Notes: generated by a model not told the origin, from the sequence alone. DNA of 64,000 nucleotides from Burkholderia thailandensis E264 (GCF_000012365.1 NC_007651.1:124001-188000), one strand, 5' to 3'; positions 36,379-45,130 are shown, counted from the stretch's first letter. Translations and numbers: made by a program.

Positions 36379-37236
36379 ATGTTCAATTGGGTCAAAACGG
36401 CGATGCTGATGGCCGCGATCACGGCCCTGTTCATCGTGATCGGCGGCATGATCGGCGGATCGCGCGGGATGACGATCGCGTTGCTGATCGCGCTCGGCAT
36501 GAATTTCTTCTCGTACTGGTTCTCGGACAAGATGGTGCTGCGCATGTACAACGCGCAGGAGGTCGACGAGACCACGGCGCCGCAGTTCTATCGGATGGTG
36601 CGCGAACTCGCGACGCGCGCGAACCTGCCGATGCCGCGCGTCTACCTGATCGACGAGAGCCAGCCGAACGCGTTCGCGACCGGCCGCAATCCCGAGCACG
36701 CGGCCGTTGCCGCGACGACGGGCATCCTGCGCGTGCTGTCCGAGCGCGAGATGCGGGGCGTGATGGCGCACGAGCTTGCGCACGTGAAACATCGCGATAT
36801 CCTGATCTCGACGATTTCCGCAACGATGGCGGGCGCGATCTCGGCGCTCGCGAATTTCGCGATGTTCTTCGGCGGGCGCGACGAGAACGGCCGTCCGGCT
36901 AATCCGATCGCGGGCATCGCTGTCGCGTTGCTTGCGCCGATCGCGGGCGCGCTGATCCAGATGGCGATCTCGCGCGCGCGCGAGTTCGAGGCGGACCGCG
37001 GCGGCGCGCAGATTTCGGGCGATCCGCAAGCGCTCGCTTCGGCGCTCGACAAGATTCACCGCTATGCGTCGGGCATTCCGTTCCAGACGGCCGAGGAGCA
37101 TCCGGCCACCGCGCAGATGATGATCATGAATCCGCTATCGGGCGGCGGGCTGCAGAACCTGTTCTCGACGCACCCGGCCACCGAGGAGCGGATCGCGCGG
37201 TTGATGGAAATGGCGCGCACCGGTCGCTTCGATTGA
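36379..37236 (+). CDS. htpX: Membrane-bound zinc metalloprotease HtpX
   Basis: This 285-residue M48 protease starts [20 protein letters not shown], with two N-terminal membrane segments. It has [12 protein letters not shown] (HExxH zinc site) near residue 136, two further hydrophobic segments, and the third ligand in FEADRGGAQ. It ends [16 protein letters not shown], typical of HtpX. It degrades misfolded inner-membrane proteins. ATG 36379 follows AAGGAG at nine bases; an in-frame GTG at 36370 overlaps that site and is rejected. A strong terminator lies about 85 bases downstream. Confidence 0.96.
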   Translation: MFNWVKTAMLMAAITALFIVIGGMIGGSRGMTIALLIALGMNFFSYWFSDKMVLRMYNAQEVDETTAPQFYRMVRELATRANLPMPRVYLIDESQPNAFATGRNPEHAAVAATTGILRVLSEREMRGVMAHELAHVKHRDILISTISATMAGAISALANFAMFFGGRDENGRPANPIAGIAVALLAPIAGALIQMAISRAREFEADRGGAQISGDPQALASALDKIHRYASGIPFQTAEEHPATAQMMIMNPLSGGGLQNLFSTHPATEERIARLMEMARTGRFD

Positions 37237-37321
37237 CGAGCGCCGTCGAAACGTCGACGCGCTCGTGAGAGGGCGCTGCATCGGCAGCGGTCTTGACATG
37301 CGTCGGCGCGTCCGGTGATCG

Positions 37322-37362
37322 GCCGAACCCCGCATGCATCGCGCTGCGGGGTTCGGCGTTTT
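37322..37362 (+). terminator. Intrinsic terminator of htpX
   Basis: GCCGAACCCCGCA (37322-37334) and TGCGGGGTTCGGC (37345-37357) form a perfect 13-bp stem with a 10-base loop, followed by GTTTT. It lies about 85 bases after the htpX stop. Confidence 0.85.
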
Positions 37363-37439
37363 GGGTGGGTGGCCGTTTGCTCGATCGAGGCTGCAAAATG
37401 CGGCTTGGGGGCGGCTGCGGACCGTGTCGATACTGCGGC

Positions 37440-37471
37440 CGAAGCACCGAAGCACCGAAGCACCGAAGCAC
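37440..37471. repeat. Four tandem copies of the 8-mer CGAAGCAC
   Basis: Four perfect consecutive 8-base units, followed by a partial CGAC. Such short tandem arrays vary in copy number between Burkholderia strains. It is intergenic, about 165 bases upstream of rsmB. Confidence 0.9.
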
Positions 37472-37636
37472 CGACCGTACCGAACGCGCCGACACATCGC
37501 CCGCCCAGCCACCCGAGGCCCGAACCCCCGGCGCGCTACAATATGCCGCTTACCGGCCGACCGGCCGCGGGCCGGCCACCAAGGCACCTCCTACCACTGC
37601 CCGGCGCGAGCGCGCGCCTCAGGCACTGCTGATCCG

Positions 37637-39049
37637 ATGACCCAGACTCGCCCTTCCCGTTCCCGCGCATCCGGCGCGCCCGCTCGTGCGCCGCGCCAGT
37701 CGGCGCTGCATCTCGTCCCCGATTCGCTCGGCTTCGCGCTCGACGGCGCCGCGCAAGCGGTCGACGCGGTCACTCGCGGCGCGGCGCTGCCCGCTGCGCT
37801 TGCGGCCGTCCACGCGACGCTGCCTGCGAACGCGCGGGCGGCTTCGCGCGGCGCGATCCAGGATATTGCGTATCGCGCGATGCGTCGTCGCGGCACGGCC
37901 GACTGGCTGATCGCGCAACTCGTCGCGAAGGCGCCGCCCGCGCACGTGCATGCACTTCTCGTCTGCGCGTTCGCGCTCCTCGTCGACGACGACGAGCACG
38001 CCGCCTACGCGCCCTTCACCGTCGTCGATCAGGCGGTGACGGCGATCGGCGCGCGCCGCGAGTGCTCGTTTGCGAAGGGGCTCGTCAACGCGGTGCTGCG
38101 CCGCTTCCTGCGCGAGCGGGCCGTGTGGCTCGAGCGGTTGCAGTCCGATCGGCGCGCGCGCTGGAACTACGAGCCGTGGTGGATCGACGCGGTCGAGCGT
38201 GCGTGGCCCGACGCATGGCCGCGCATTCTTGCCTCGGGCGACGCGCCCGGCCCGCTCACGCTGCGCGTGAACGCGCGCCGCATGACGGCGGATGCGTATC
38301 TCGACGTGCTGCGTGCCGAGCGGATCGATGCCGAGAAGGTCGGCCGTCACGCGATACGGCTCGCATCGGCGCTGCCCGTCGAGCGCATTCCGGGTTTCGC
38401 GGACGGCATCGTGTCGGTGCAGGACGCGGGCGCGCAGCTCGCGGCCGAATGGCTCGGCGCGCGCGACGGCATGCGCGTGCTCGATGCGTGCGCGGCGCCC
38501 GGCGGCAAGACGGGCCACATTCTCGAACTCGCGCACGCCGAGGTCGTCGCGCTCGAAAGCGATCCTGCGCGCGCGCCGCGCATCGGCGAGAACCTCGCGC
38601 GGCTGTCGCTCGCAGCCGACGTGCGCGTCGGCGACGCAGGAGATCCCTCGCAATGGCATGACGGGCGTGCGTTCGACCGGGTCCTCGCCGACGTGCCGTG
38701 CTCCGCGTCGGGTATCGTGCGCCGCCATCCGGACATCCGCTGGCTGCGCCGCGCGGCCGACATTCCCGCGCTCGTCGCCGAGCAGCGCCGCATCCTGAGC
38801 GCGCTCTGGCCGCTCGTGAAACCCGGCGGCGAGTTGCTGTATGCGACCTGCTCGATCTTTCCGGAAGAGGGCGAGCTGCAGGCGCGCTGGTTTGGAGACG
38901 CCTGTCAAGATGCGGTACGATTGGACGCGCCCGGGCAGTTGTTGCCGCAGGGCGCGACAGGCGGGGCGCCGGCCGCCGGGGGATCGGACGAGCCCGGCCG
39001 GCATGTCGATCACGACGGATTCTTCTACGCGCGCTTTCAGAAACGGTGA
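37637..39049 (+). CDS. rsmB: 16S rRNA (cytosine-967-C5)-methyltransferase RsmB
   Basis: This 470-residue protein has an N-terminal NusB-like RNA-binding domain (about residues 45-185, including FTVVDQAVTAIG and AKGLVNAVLRRFL) and a C-terminal SAM methylase. The methylase carries VLDACAAPGGKTGHILELA, FDRVLADVPCSASGIVRRHP (first catalytic Cys) and ELLYATCSIFPEEGE (second catalytic Cys). It methylates C967 of 16S rRNA. The N-terminal 25 residues are Arg/Ser-rich. ATG 37637 is chosen over much longer upstream readings. Its TGA overlaps the GTG start of the DUF4390 gene. Confidence 0.95.
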   Translation: MTQTRPSRSRASGAPARAPRQSALHLVPDSLGFALDGAAQAVDAVTRGAALPAALAAVHATLPANARAASRGAIQDIAYRAMRRRGTADWLIAQLVAKAPPAHVHALLVCAFALLVDDDEHAAYAPFTVVDQAVTAIGARRECSFAKGLVNAVLRRFLRERAVWLERLQSDRRARWNYEPWWIDAVERAWPDAWPRILASGDAPGPLTLRVNARRMTADAYLDVLRAERIDAEKVGRHAIRLASALPVERIPGFADGIVSVQDAGAQLAAEWLGARDGMRVLDACAAPGGKTGHILELAHAEVVALESDPARAPRIGENLARLSLAADVRVGDAGDPSQWHDGRAFDRVLADVPCSASGIVRRHPDIRWLRRAADIPALVAEQRRILSALWPLVKPGGELLYATCSIFPEEGELQARWFGDACQDAVRLDAPGQLLPQGATGGAPAAGGSDEPGRHVDHDGFFYARFQKR

Positions 39050-39636
39050 CGATCAAACGCTTCTTTCCACTCCGGCTCGCGGCCGTGCTCTGGGTCGCGC
39101 TGACGCTGTGTCTCGCTGCCGTTCCTTCCGCGCGCGCCGATACGATCGCCGTGCAGCGCGCGTCCCTGCAGTCGGACGGCAGCGGCTGGAGTCTCGACGC
39201 GCGTTTCGATTTCGAGCTCAACAGCAGTCTCGAGGATGCGGTCAACAAAGGCGTCCCGCTCTACTTCACGACCGATTTCGAGCTGAGCCGCGCGCGCTGG
39301 TATTGGTTCGACGAGCAGCCGGTGTCGGTGTCGCAGACGATCCGCCTGTCGTTCCAGCCGCTCACGCGTGAATACCGCGTATCGACGGGCGGCCTGCAGC
39401 TCGGCTTTCCGTCGCTGAAGGAGGCGCTCGCGGTGGTCAAGCACGTGACGTCCTGGCACGTGATCGACAAGGGCCAGGTGCGCTCGGGCGAGACGTATAC
39501 GGCGTCGGTGCGGATGCAGCTCGATACCGCGCTGATGCCGAAGCCGTTCCAGGTCGACGCGGTGAACAACCGCGACTGGAATCTCGTTTCCGACTGGAAG
39601 CGTTTCACTTTCACGGTGGCCGAGCGTGCTAAGTAA
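39046..39636 (+). CDS. DUF4390 secreted protein
   Basis: This 196-residue protein has a clear Sec signal peptide (FPLRLAAVLWVALTLCLAAV, cut after SARA) and a beta-rich DUF4390 domain. The domain has LDARFDFELNSSLEDAVNKG, VPLYFTTDFELSRARWYWF and YRVSTGGLQLGFPSLKEALA. It is probably periplasmic; function is unknown. Translation starts at a GTG overlapping the rsmB stop (GTGA). It sits in the order rsmB-DUF4390-NtrY-like kinase-regulator conserved in Burkholderia, so it may be the periplasmic partner of the sensor kinase that follows; that link is inference. Confidence 0.85.
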   Translation: MTIKRFFPLRLAAVLWVALTLCLAAVPSARADTIAVQRASLQSDGSGWSLDARFDFELNSSLEDAVNKGVPLYFTTDFELSRARWYWFDEQPVSVSQTIRLSFQPLTREYRVSTGGLQLGFPSLKEALAVVKHVTSWHVIDKGQVRSGETYTASVRMQLDTALMPKPFQVDAVNNRDWNLVSDWKRFTFTVAERAK

Positions 39637-39637
39637 A

Positions 39638-42046
39638 ATGCGCGTCCGCCGCGCAACGAGCGGAAAGAGCCTTCTGATACGCGTGATCGTGTCGACTGTC
39701 GCGATCACGGCGCTTCTGCTGCTCGTGCTGCTCGCGGCCGCGAGCGCGAACACCGAGTTCTTCGATCGCTACTACTCGTGGCTCTACTCGGCGAACATCA
39801 TCGTCGCGCTCGTGTTCATGCTCGTCGTGCTCGGGCTCGTCGGAATGATCGTCGCGCGGCTGAGAAAGGGCAAGTTCGGCACGCGGCTGCTCGCGAAGCT
39901 CGCGGTGTTCTTCACGCTCGTCGGCGTCGTGCCGGGCGGGATCATCTATATCGTGTCGTATCAGTTCGTGTCGCGCAGCATCGAATCGTGGTTCGACGTG
40001 AACGTCGAGACGGCGCTTACCGCGGGCCTGAATCTCGGCCGCGGGATGCTCGACACGTCGCTCGCCGACTTGCAGACGAAGGCGCGCCTGATGTCCGAGC
40101 AGCTCGCGAGCGCCGACACCAACACGAACGGCACGACGCTCACGCTGCTGCGGCTGCGCGACCAGTTCGGCGTGCAGGACGCGACGATCGTCGAGCCGGA
40201 CCGCGGCACCGGCGCGTCGCCCGATGTGCACATCGTCGCGCAGGCATCGGGCAACTTCGCCGCGCTGATTCCGGACGACATGCCGACGCCGCTGATGCTG
40301 AGCCAGGCGCGCGAGCACGGCGCATTCGCGGCGATCGAGGGCGAAGTCGACGGCGACCCGCGCGCGCGCGGGTCGAAGGGGGCGCTGCGCTTGCGCGTCG
40401 TGCAGCGCATTCCCGATTCGTCGACGTCGCTGTTGCAGCCCGCCGAGCGTTTCCTGCAGCTCACGCAGCCGGTGTCGCCGACGCTCGCGCGCAACGCCGA
40501 CGCCGTGCAGCGCGCGTATCGCGAATATCAGGAGAAGGCGCTCGGCCGCAGCGGGCTGCGCAAGATGTACATCGGCACGCTCACGCTCGCGCTGTTTCTC
40601 GCGACGTTCATCGCGATGATGATCGCGCTCGCGCTCGGCAATCAGCTCGCGCGGCCGCTCTTCCTGCTCGCGCAGGGCACGAAGGAAGTCGCGGAGGGCG
40701 ACTACACGCCCAAGCGCGAGATCAAGACGCGCGACGAGCTCGGCTTCCTCACGCAGTCGTTCAACGCGATGACGCGGCAGTTGTCGGAGGCGCGCCTCGC
40801 GGTCGAGAAGAATCGCGTCGCGCTCGAACATTCGAAGACGTATCTCGAGAGCATTCTCGCGAACCTGACGGCGGGCGTGTTCGTGCTCGACCGCCAGTTC
40901 CGCCTGACGACCGCGAATCGCGGCGCCGAGCGGATCTTCCGCCAGCCGTTCAATTCGCTGATCGGCACGACGCTCGATCAGATCGGCGTCGTCGCGGAAT
41001 TCGGCGCGATGGTGAGAAAGGCGTTCGCCGATCGCGAGGCGGCGGGCCAGGGCAGCGGCGAGGATCGCGGCCACTGGCAGCAGCAGTTCGCGGTCGAGGT
41101 GCCGGGCGAGGCCGATCCGCTGACGCTGCTCGTGCGCGGCACGCGGCTCGTGTCGACGGCGGCTGCGCCCGGGCAGCCCGACGATCCGCAGACGTCCGGC
41201 TACGTCGTCGTGTTCGACGACATCTCCGACGTGATCTCCGCGCAGCGTTCGGTCGCGTGGGGCGAAGTGGCGCGGCGGCTTGCGCACGAGATCAAGAATC
41301 CGCTCACGCCGATCCAGCTGTCGGCCGAGCGGCTGCAGATGAAGCTCTCCGACAAGCTCTCGCAGCCCGACGCCGACGTGCTCAAGCGCGGCGCGACGAC
41401 GATCGTCAATCAGGTCGCCGCGATGAAGCGCATGGTCGATGATTTCCGCGATTACGCGCGCACGCCGCCCGCGGTGCTCGTCAACCTGCAACTGAACGAT
41501 CTGGTGAGCGAAGTATTGACGCTATACGGCGTCGGCGAGGGCAAGAGCACGATCGTCGTCGAGCAGGCGCCGCTTCCGGTGATCCGCGGCGATGCGACGC
41601 AGCTGCGCCAGGTGATCCACAATCTGCTGCAGAACGCGCAGGATTCGGTTGCCGACGTCGAGCATCCCCGTGTGTTGCTCGAAACCAAGACAGTAGAATA
41701 TGGCGATCCCGACGCGAACGGCAAAACGCGCGTCGCGGTTCGGTTGACCGTCTCGGACAACGGTCCCGGTTTTCCGGCGCGCATCCTGACGCGCGCGTTC
41801 GAGCCTTACGTGACGACGAAGGCGAAGGGTACGGGGCTCGGCCTCGCGACCGTGAAGAAGATCGTCGACGAGCACGGCGCGCGGATCGACCTGCGCAATC
41901 GCATGCGCGGCGACGTCGTGGAAGGCGCGCAGGTCTCGATCCTGTTCCTGCAACTCGCGGACGATGCGGCGGGCGCCGGGGGCGGAACGAACGGCGGCAC
42001 GGCACCCGCCAAGACAAGAGCAACTGTGCAGACAAAGGCAGCGTAA
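39638..42046 (+). CDS. NtrY-like membrane sensor histidine kinase
   Basis: This kinase of about 802 residues has three N-terminal membrane segments, a periplasmic region of about 170 residues and another membrane segment (LTLALFLATFIAMMIALALG). A HAMP domain, a PAS domain (LANLTAGVFVLDRQFRLTTA), a HisKA motif RRLAHEIKNPLTPIQLSAER and an HATPase with HNLLQNAQDSV, VSDNGPGFP and KGTGLGLATVKKIV follow. This is the NtrY architecture, associated with nitrogen or redox signalling. The ATG at 39638 lies one base after the DUF4390 stop; a GTG at 39626 is the alternative start. The response regulator gene follows directly. Confidence 0.92.
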   Translation: MRVRRATSGKSLLIRVIVSTVAITALLLLVLLAAASANTEFFDRYYSWLYSANIIVALVFMLVVLGLVGMIVARLRKGKFGTRLLAKLAVFFTLVGVVPGGIIYIVSYQFVSRSIESWFDVNVETALTAGLNLGRGMLDTSLADLQTKARLMSEQLASADTNTNGTTLTLLRLRDQFGVQDATIVEPDRGTGASPDVHIVAQASGNFAALIPDDMPTPLMLSQAREHGAFAAIEGEVDGDPRARGSKGALRLRVVQRIPDSSTSLLQPAERFLQLTQPVSPTLARNADAVQRAYREYQEKALGRSGLRKMYIGTLTLALFLATFIAMMIALALGNQLARPLFLLAQGTKEVAEGDYTPKREIKTRDELGFLTQSFNAMTRQLSEARLAVEKNRVALEHSKTYLESILANLTAGVFVLDRQFRLTTANRGAERIFRQPFNSLIGTTLDQIGVVAEFGAMVRKAFADREAAGQGSGEDRGHWQQQFAVEVPGEADPLTLLVRGTRLVSTAAAPGQPDDPQTSGYVVVFDDISDVISAQRSVAWGEVARRLAHEIKNPLTPIQLSAERLQMKLSDKLSQPDADVLKRGATTIVNQVAAMKRMVDDFRDYARTPPAVLVNLQLNDLVSEVLTLYGVGEGKSTIVVEQAPLPVIRGDATQLRQVIHNLLQNAQDSVADVEHPRVLLETKTVEYGDPDANGKTRVAVRLTVSDNGPGFPARILTRAFEPYVTTKAKGTGLGLATVKKIVDEHGARIDLRNRMRGDVVEGAQVSILFLQLADDAAGAGGGTNGGTAPAKTRATVQTKAA

Positions 42047-42733
42047 ATGGCAACCATCCTGGTGGTAGATGATGAAATGGGCATCCGGGAATTGCTCTCG
42101 GAGATCCTCAGCGACGAAGGGCACGTCGTCGACGTCGCGGAGAACGCGCAGGCCGCGCGCGACTACCGGCTGCGGCATGCGCCCGATCTCGTGCTGCTCG
42201 ACATCTGGATGCCCGACACCGACGGCGTCACGTTGCTGAAGGAATGGGCGAGCCAGGGACAGCTGACGATGCCCGTCATCATGATGTCGGGGCACGCGAC
42301 GATCGACACGGCCGTCGAGGCGACGAAGATCGGCGCGCTCGATTTCCTCGAGAAGCCGATCACGCTGCAGAAGCTGCTGAAGTCGGTCGAGCACGGTCTC
42401 GCGCGCGGCGCGGCGCCGCTGCCCGCGAGCGCGGCGACGAAGCCGGCGGCGGGAGCGTCGTCGGTCGCGTCGGCGGCCGCGCTGCCGATGCTCGGCGACG
42501 ATCCCGCCGCCGCGCTCGCGGGCCAGACGACAGCCGCGATCCCTTTCGACATTCCGCTGCGCGAGGCGCGCGACGCGTTCGAGCGCGCGTACTTCGAATA
42601 TCACCTCGCGCGCGAGAACGGCAGCATGACGCGCGTCGCGGAGAAGACGGGCCTCGAGCGCACGCACCTGTACCGGAAGCTGAAGCAACTCGGCGTCGAG
42701 CTCGGCAAGAAGCCGGCCGAAGGCGCGGCATAA
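42047..42733 (+). CDS. NtrX-like response regulator lacking the AAA+ domain
   Basis: This 228-residue regulator has a receiver domain (residues 1-122: ILVVDDEMGIRELLSEILSD, phospho-acceptor in LVLLDIWMPDTDG, VIMMSGHATIDTAVEA, FLEKPI). An Ala-rich linker follows, then a Fis-type HTH at the C-terminus (FERAYFEYHLARENGSMTRV, EKTGLERTHLYRKLKQLGVE). Canonical NtrX has a central sigma54-activating AAA+ domain of about 240 residues; none is present, so it cannot activate sigma54 RNA polymerase. The start abuts the kinase stop, making it the obvious partner of the NtrY-like kinase. Confidence 0.9.
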   Translation: MATILVVDDEMGIRELLSEILSDEGHVVDVAENAQAARDYRLRHAPDLVLLDIWMPDTDGVTLLKEWASQGQLTMPVIMMSGHATIDTAVEATKIGALDFLEKPITLQKLLKSVEHGLARGAAPLPASAATKPAAGASSVASAAALPMLGDDPAAALAGQTTAAIPFDIPLREARDAFERAYFEYHLARENGSMTRVAEKTGLERTHLYRKLKQLGVELGKKPAEGAA

Positions 42734-42751
42734 TTTTTTTGCACAAAGGGC

Positions 42752-42780
42752 TTGATCGGTGTTTGGCGCATTGCTATAAT
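42752..42780 (+). promoter_or_regulatory. Sigma70 promoter of tRNA-Phe
   Basis: TTGATC (42752-42757) and a perfect TATAAT (42775-42780) are separated by 17 bases. Transcription would start about seven bases upstream of the tRNA 5' end at 42794. Confidence 0.85.
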
Positions 42781-42793
42781 CTTTTTTCTTCGT

Positions 42794-42869
42794 GGCCCGG
42801 TAGCTCAGTTGGTAGAGCAGCGGATTGAAAATCCGCGTGTCGGTGGTTCGATTCCGCCCCAGGCCACCA
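42794..42869 (+). tRNA. tRNA-Phe (anticodon GAA)
   Basis: This 76-base gene has D arm GCTCAGTTGGTAGAGC and anticodon stem GCGGA/TCCGC with loop TTGAAAA (anticodon GAA). The T arm is GGTGG-TTCGATT-CCGCC, and CCA is encoded. Acceptor GGCCCGG against CCAGGCC gives one C-A mismatch at the fifth pair. Its own promoter and terminator flank it. Confidence 0.97.
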
Positions 42870-42880
42870 GCAGTATCTCA

Positions 42881-42911
42881 CCCCAAGAATCGCCAGATTC
42901 TTGGGGTTTTT
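42881..42911 (+). terminator. Intrinsic terminator of tRNA-Phe
   Basis: CCCCAAGAAT (42881-42890) and ATTCTTGGGG (42897-42906) form a perfect 10-bp stem with a 6-base loop, followed directly by TTTTT. It lies 11 bases after the tRNA 3' end. Confidence 0.92.
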
Positions 42912-42988
42912 CGTTTATGGAGCAGCGTTCCGGTCCTCGGCCGATTGCGGGGCGGCGTGATAAAATCTTCGTCCACTCAAAGACTTAG

Positions 42989-43029
42989 AGGACTTGAGGA
43001 TGCGCCCGAAGGCGCCGCAAGTCCTTTTT
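42989..43029 (+). terminator. Two-tier hairpin with T-tract upstream of queC (attenuator or small-RNA end)
   Basis: AGGACTTG (42989-42996) pairs perfectly with CAAGTCCT (43018-43025). Inside it GCGCC (43002-43006) pairs with GGCGC (43011-43015) around a CGAA tetraloop. The outer stem runs straight into TTTTT (43025-43029). It lies 165 bases upstream of the queC start on the same strand, after the tRNA-Phe terminator has already ended that transcript. It is therefore either a transcription attenuator in the queC leader or the end of a separate short RNA. Confidence 0.55.
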
Positions 43030-43193
43030 CGTTTCGGCGGCTCGTGCATGGCGCGAGTCCGTGCGCCGCCCGCGCGGCGCGATGAGCGACATAAGCGCCG
43101 CGCCGTTTCGGGCCGCGCGCTGCTGCCTATACTGGGTGGGCCGGCGCGCGTCGGATCACCGGCGCGCTCGCTCATCATTCACGGAGTATCACG

Positions 43194-43928
43194 GTGATTC
43201 GGACAGACGCTAAGGACGGCGCGCTCGTATTGTTTTCCGGCGGCCAGGATTCGGCCACGTGTGTGGCCTGGGCGCTCGAGCGCTATCAGACCGTCGAGAC
43301 GCTCGGCTTCGATTATGGCCAGCGCCACCGCGTCGAGCTCGAATGCCGCGAGGGCGTGCGCGATGCGCTGAAGCGGCGTTTTCCGCAGTGGTCGCACAAG
43401 CTCGGCGACGATCACATGATCGATCTGTCGGTGCTCGGCGCGATCAGCGACACCGCGATGACGCGCGCGATCGAGATCGAGACGGCGTCGAACGGCCTGC
43501 CGAACACGTTCGTGCCGGGCCGCAACCTGCTGTTCATGACGATCGGCGCGGCGATCGCGTATCGGCGCGGGCTGCGCGCGCTCGTCGGCGGCATGTGCGA
43601 GACCGATTTCTCCGGCTATCCGGATTGCCGCGACGACACGATGAAGGCGCTGCAGGTCGCGCTCAATCTCGGCATGGACACGCGCTTCGTGCTCGAAACG
43701 CCGCTGATGTGGCTCGACAAGGCTGACACGTGGCGGCTCGCCGAGCAACTGGGCGGCAAGCCGCTCGTCGAGCTGATTCGCGTCGAGACGCACACCTGCT
43801 ACGTCGGCGAGCGCTCGGAACTGCACGACTGGGGCTTCGGCTGCGGCGAGTGCCCGGCATGCAAGCTGCGCAAGCGCGGCTTCGAGGCGTATCTGCGCGG
43901 CGAAAGCGTGACGCAGGCACCCGTCTGA
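43194..43928 (+). CDS. queC: 7-cyano-7-deazaguanine synthase QueC
   Basis: This 244-residue PP-loop enzyme has the ATP-pyrophosphatase motif [32 protein letters not shown], and [18 protein letters not shown]-terminal zinc site is formed by [24 protein letters not shown]. It converts 7-carboxy-7-deazaguanine to preQ0 with ATP and ammonia, for queuosine tRNA modification. The start is a GTG with CACGGAG upstream. It is first of queC-queE-queD. Confidence 0.95.
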   Translation: MIRTDAKDGALVLFSGGQDSATCVAWALERYQTVETLGFDYGQRHRVELECREGVRDALKRRFPQWSHKLGDDHMIDLSVLGAISDTAMTRAIEIETASNGLPNTFVPGRNLLFMTIGAAIAYRRGLRALVGGMCETDFSGYPDCRDDTMKALQVALNLGMDTRFVLETPLMWLDKADTWRLAEQLGGKPLVELIRVETHTCYVGERSELHDWGFGCGECPACKLRKRGFEAYLRGESVTQAPV

Positions 43929-44025
43929 TGCGCGTGGCGCGGCGTGGCGCTCGCGCGTGGGCGCGAGCGGCAACAGGATTCATCGAGTAACGGAAGGCGA
44001 GCGGCGCAAGCCGGAACGAAGCAGC

Positions 44026-44658
44026 ATGACGTACACGGTCAAGGAAATCTTCTACACGTTGCAGGGCGAGGGCGCGAACGCCGGTCGTCCGGCCGTGTTC
44101 TGCCGGTTCGCCGGCTGCAACCTGTGGACAGGGCGCGAAGCGGATCGCGGCGACGCGGTATGCCGCTTTTGCGACACCGACTTCGTCGGCACCGACGGCG
44201 AGAACGGCGGCAAGTTCAAGGATGCCGCATCGCTCGCGGCGAAGATCGCGTCGCTCTGGCCGCCAGGCGAGGCGCATCGCTTCGTCGTCTGCACGGGCGG
44301 CGAGCCGATGCTGCAGCTCGATCAGCCGCTCGTCGACGCGCTGCACGCGGCGGGCTTCACGATCGCGATCGAGACAAACGGCTCGCTGCCCGTGCTCGAA
44401 TCGATCGACTGGATTTGCGTGAGCCCGAAGGCGGATGCGCCGCTCGTCGTCACGAAGGGCAACGAACTGAAGGTGGTGGTGCCGCAGGACAACCAGCGCC
44501 TTGCCGATTACGCGAAGCTCGACTTCGAGCATTTCCTCGTGCAGCCGATGGACGGCCCGTCGCGTGAGCTCAATACGAAGCTCGCGATCGACTGGTGCAA
44601 GCGCCATCCGCAGTGGCGGCTGTCGATGCAGACGCACAAGTACCTGAACATTCCTTGA
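44026..44658 (+). CDS. queE: 7-carboxy-7-deazaguanine synthase QueE
   Basis: This 210-residue radical SAM enzyme begins TVKEIFYTLQGEGANAGRPA. It has the QueE-specific cluster motif CX14CX2C (C-NLWTG...-C-RF-C-D) in place of the usual CX3CX2C, and CTGGEPMLQLDQPLVDAL for SAM binding. It ring-contracts 6-carboxytetrahydropterin, the QueD product, to CDG. It lies 97 bases after queC and 19 bases before queD. Confidence 0.95.
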   Translation: MTYTVKEIFYTLQGEGANAGRPAVFCRFAGCNLWTGREADRGDAVCRFCDTDFVGTDGENGGKFKDAASLAAKIASLWPPGEAHRFVVCTGGEPMLQLDQPLVDALHAAGFTIAIETNGSLPVLESIDWICVSPKADAPLVVTKGNELKVVVPQDNQRLADYAKLDFEHFLVQPMDGPSRELNTKLAIDWCKRHPQWRLSMQTHKYLNIP

Positions 44659-44677
44659 GCCTTACGCTTCATTCATC

Positions 44678-45130
44678 GTGCTGATTACCCGAAAACTCGA
44701 ATTCGACGCGGGGCACCGCATCCCCGATCACCGCAGCCAGTGCCGGAATCTGCACGGGCATCGCTACGTGCTCGAAATCACGCTGCGCGGCGATCTCGTC
44801 GAGACCGAGGGCGCGCCCGACCGCGGGATGGTGATGGATTTCGCGGACGTGAAGGGGCTCGCGATGGAGCATCTCGTCAGCAAGTGGGATCACGCGTTTC
44901 TCGTCTATGCGCGCGACGAAATCGTGCGCTCGTTCCTCGAAAAGATGGCCGATCACAAGACGGTCGTCCTCGACCGGATTCCGACCGTCGAGAATCTCGC
45001 GGCGATCGCGTTCGACATCCTCGCGAACGTGTACGACGCGCACTATGGCGTCAATCTGCGCCTCGAGCGCGTGCGTCTGTACGAAACGCCGAACTGCTGG
45101 GCCGACGTCGAGCGCGATCCGCGCGTCTGA
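44678..45130 (+). CDS. queD: 6-carboxytetrahydropterin synthase QueD
   Basis: This 150-residue PTPS-family enzyme has zinc-ligand histidines in FDAGHRIPDH and NLHGHRYVLE and the catalytic Cys in SQCRNLHGH. The conserved acidic end motif reads ERVRLYETPNCWADV. It converts dihydroneopterin triphosphate to 6-carboxytetrahydropterin, the first committed step before QueE. The start is a GTG 19 bases after queE. Last gene of the queuosine operon. Confidence 0.95.
   Translation: MLITRKLEFDAGHRIPDHRSQCRNLHGHRYVLEITLRGDLVETEGAPDRGMVMDFADVKGLAMEHLVSKWDHAFLVYARDEIVRSFLEKMADHKTVVLDRIPTVENLAAIAFDILANVYDAHYGVNLRLERVRLYETPNCWADVERDPRV

Larger units (their letters stand above)
37237..37636. other. Intergenic region htpX-rsmB, with terminator and 8-bp tandem repeat
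   Basis: This 400-base gap contains the htpX terminator (37322-37362) and a tandem array of four copies of CGAAGCAC (37440-37471). GC-rich sequence without a coding signature follows. The -10-like TACAATATG near 37538 could start the rsmB transcript. I see no gene here. Confidence 0.5.
42870..43193. other. Leader region between tRNA-Phe and queC
   Basis: This 324-base region holds the tRNA-Phe terminator, then a -10-like GATAAAATC near 42958-42967 without a good -35. A second terminator-like hairpin follows (42989-43029), then GC-rich sequence to the queC ribosome-binding site (CACGGAG). No coding gene is seen. Confidence 0.5.

Noticed and set aside
37440..37471. CRISPR-like array
   Set aside because: Units are 8 bases and contiguous with no spacers.
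39629..41491. Long minus-strand frame opposite the NtrY-like kinase gene
   Set aside because: His/Arg-rich composition typical of antisense to high-GC genes; the kinase motifs lie on the + strand.
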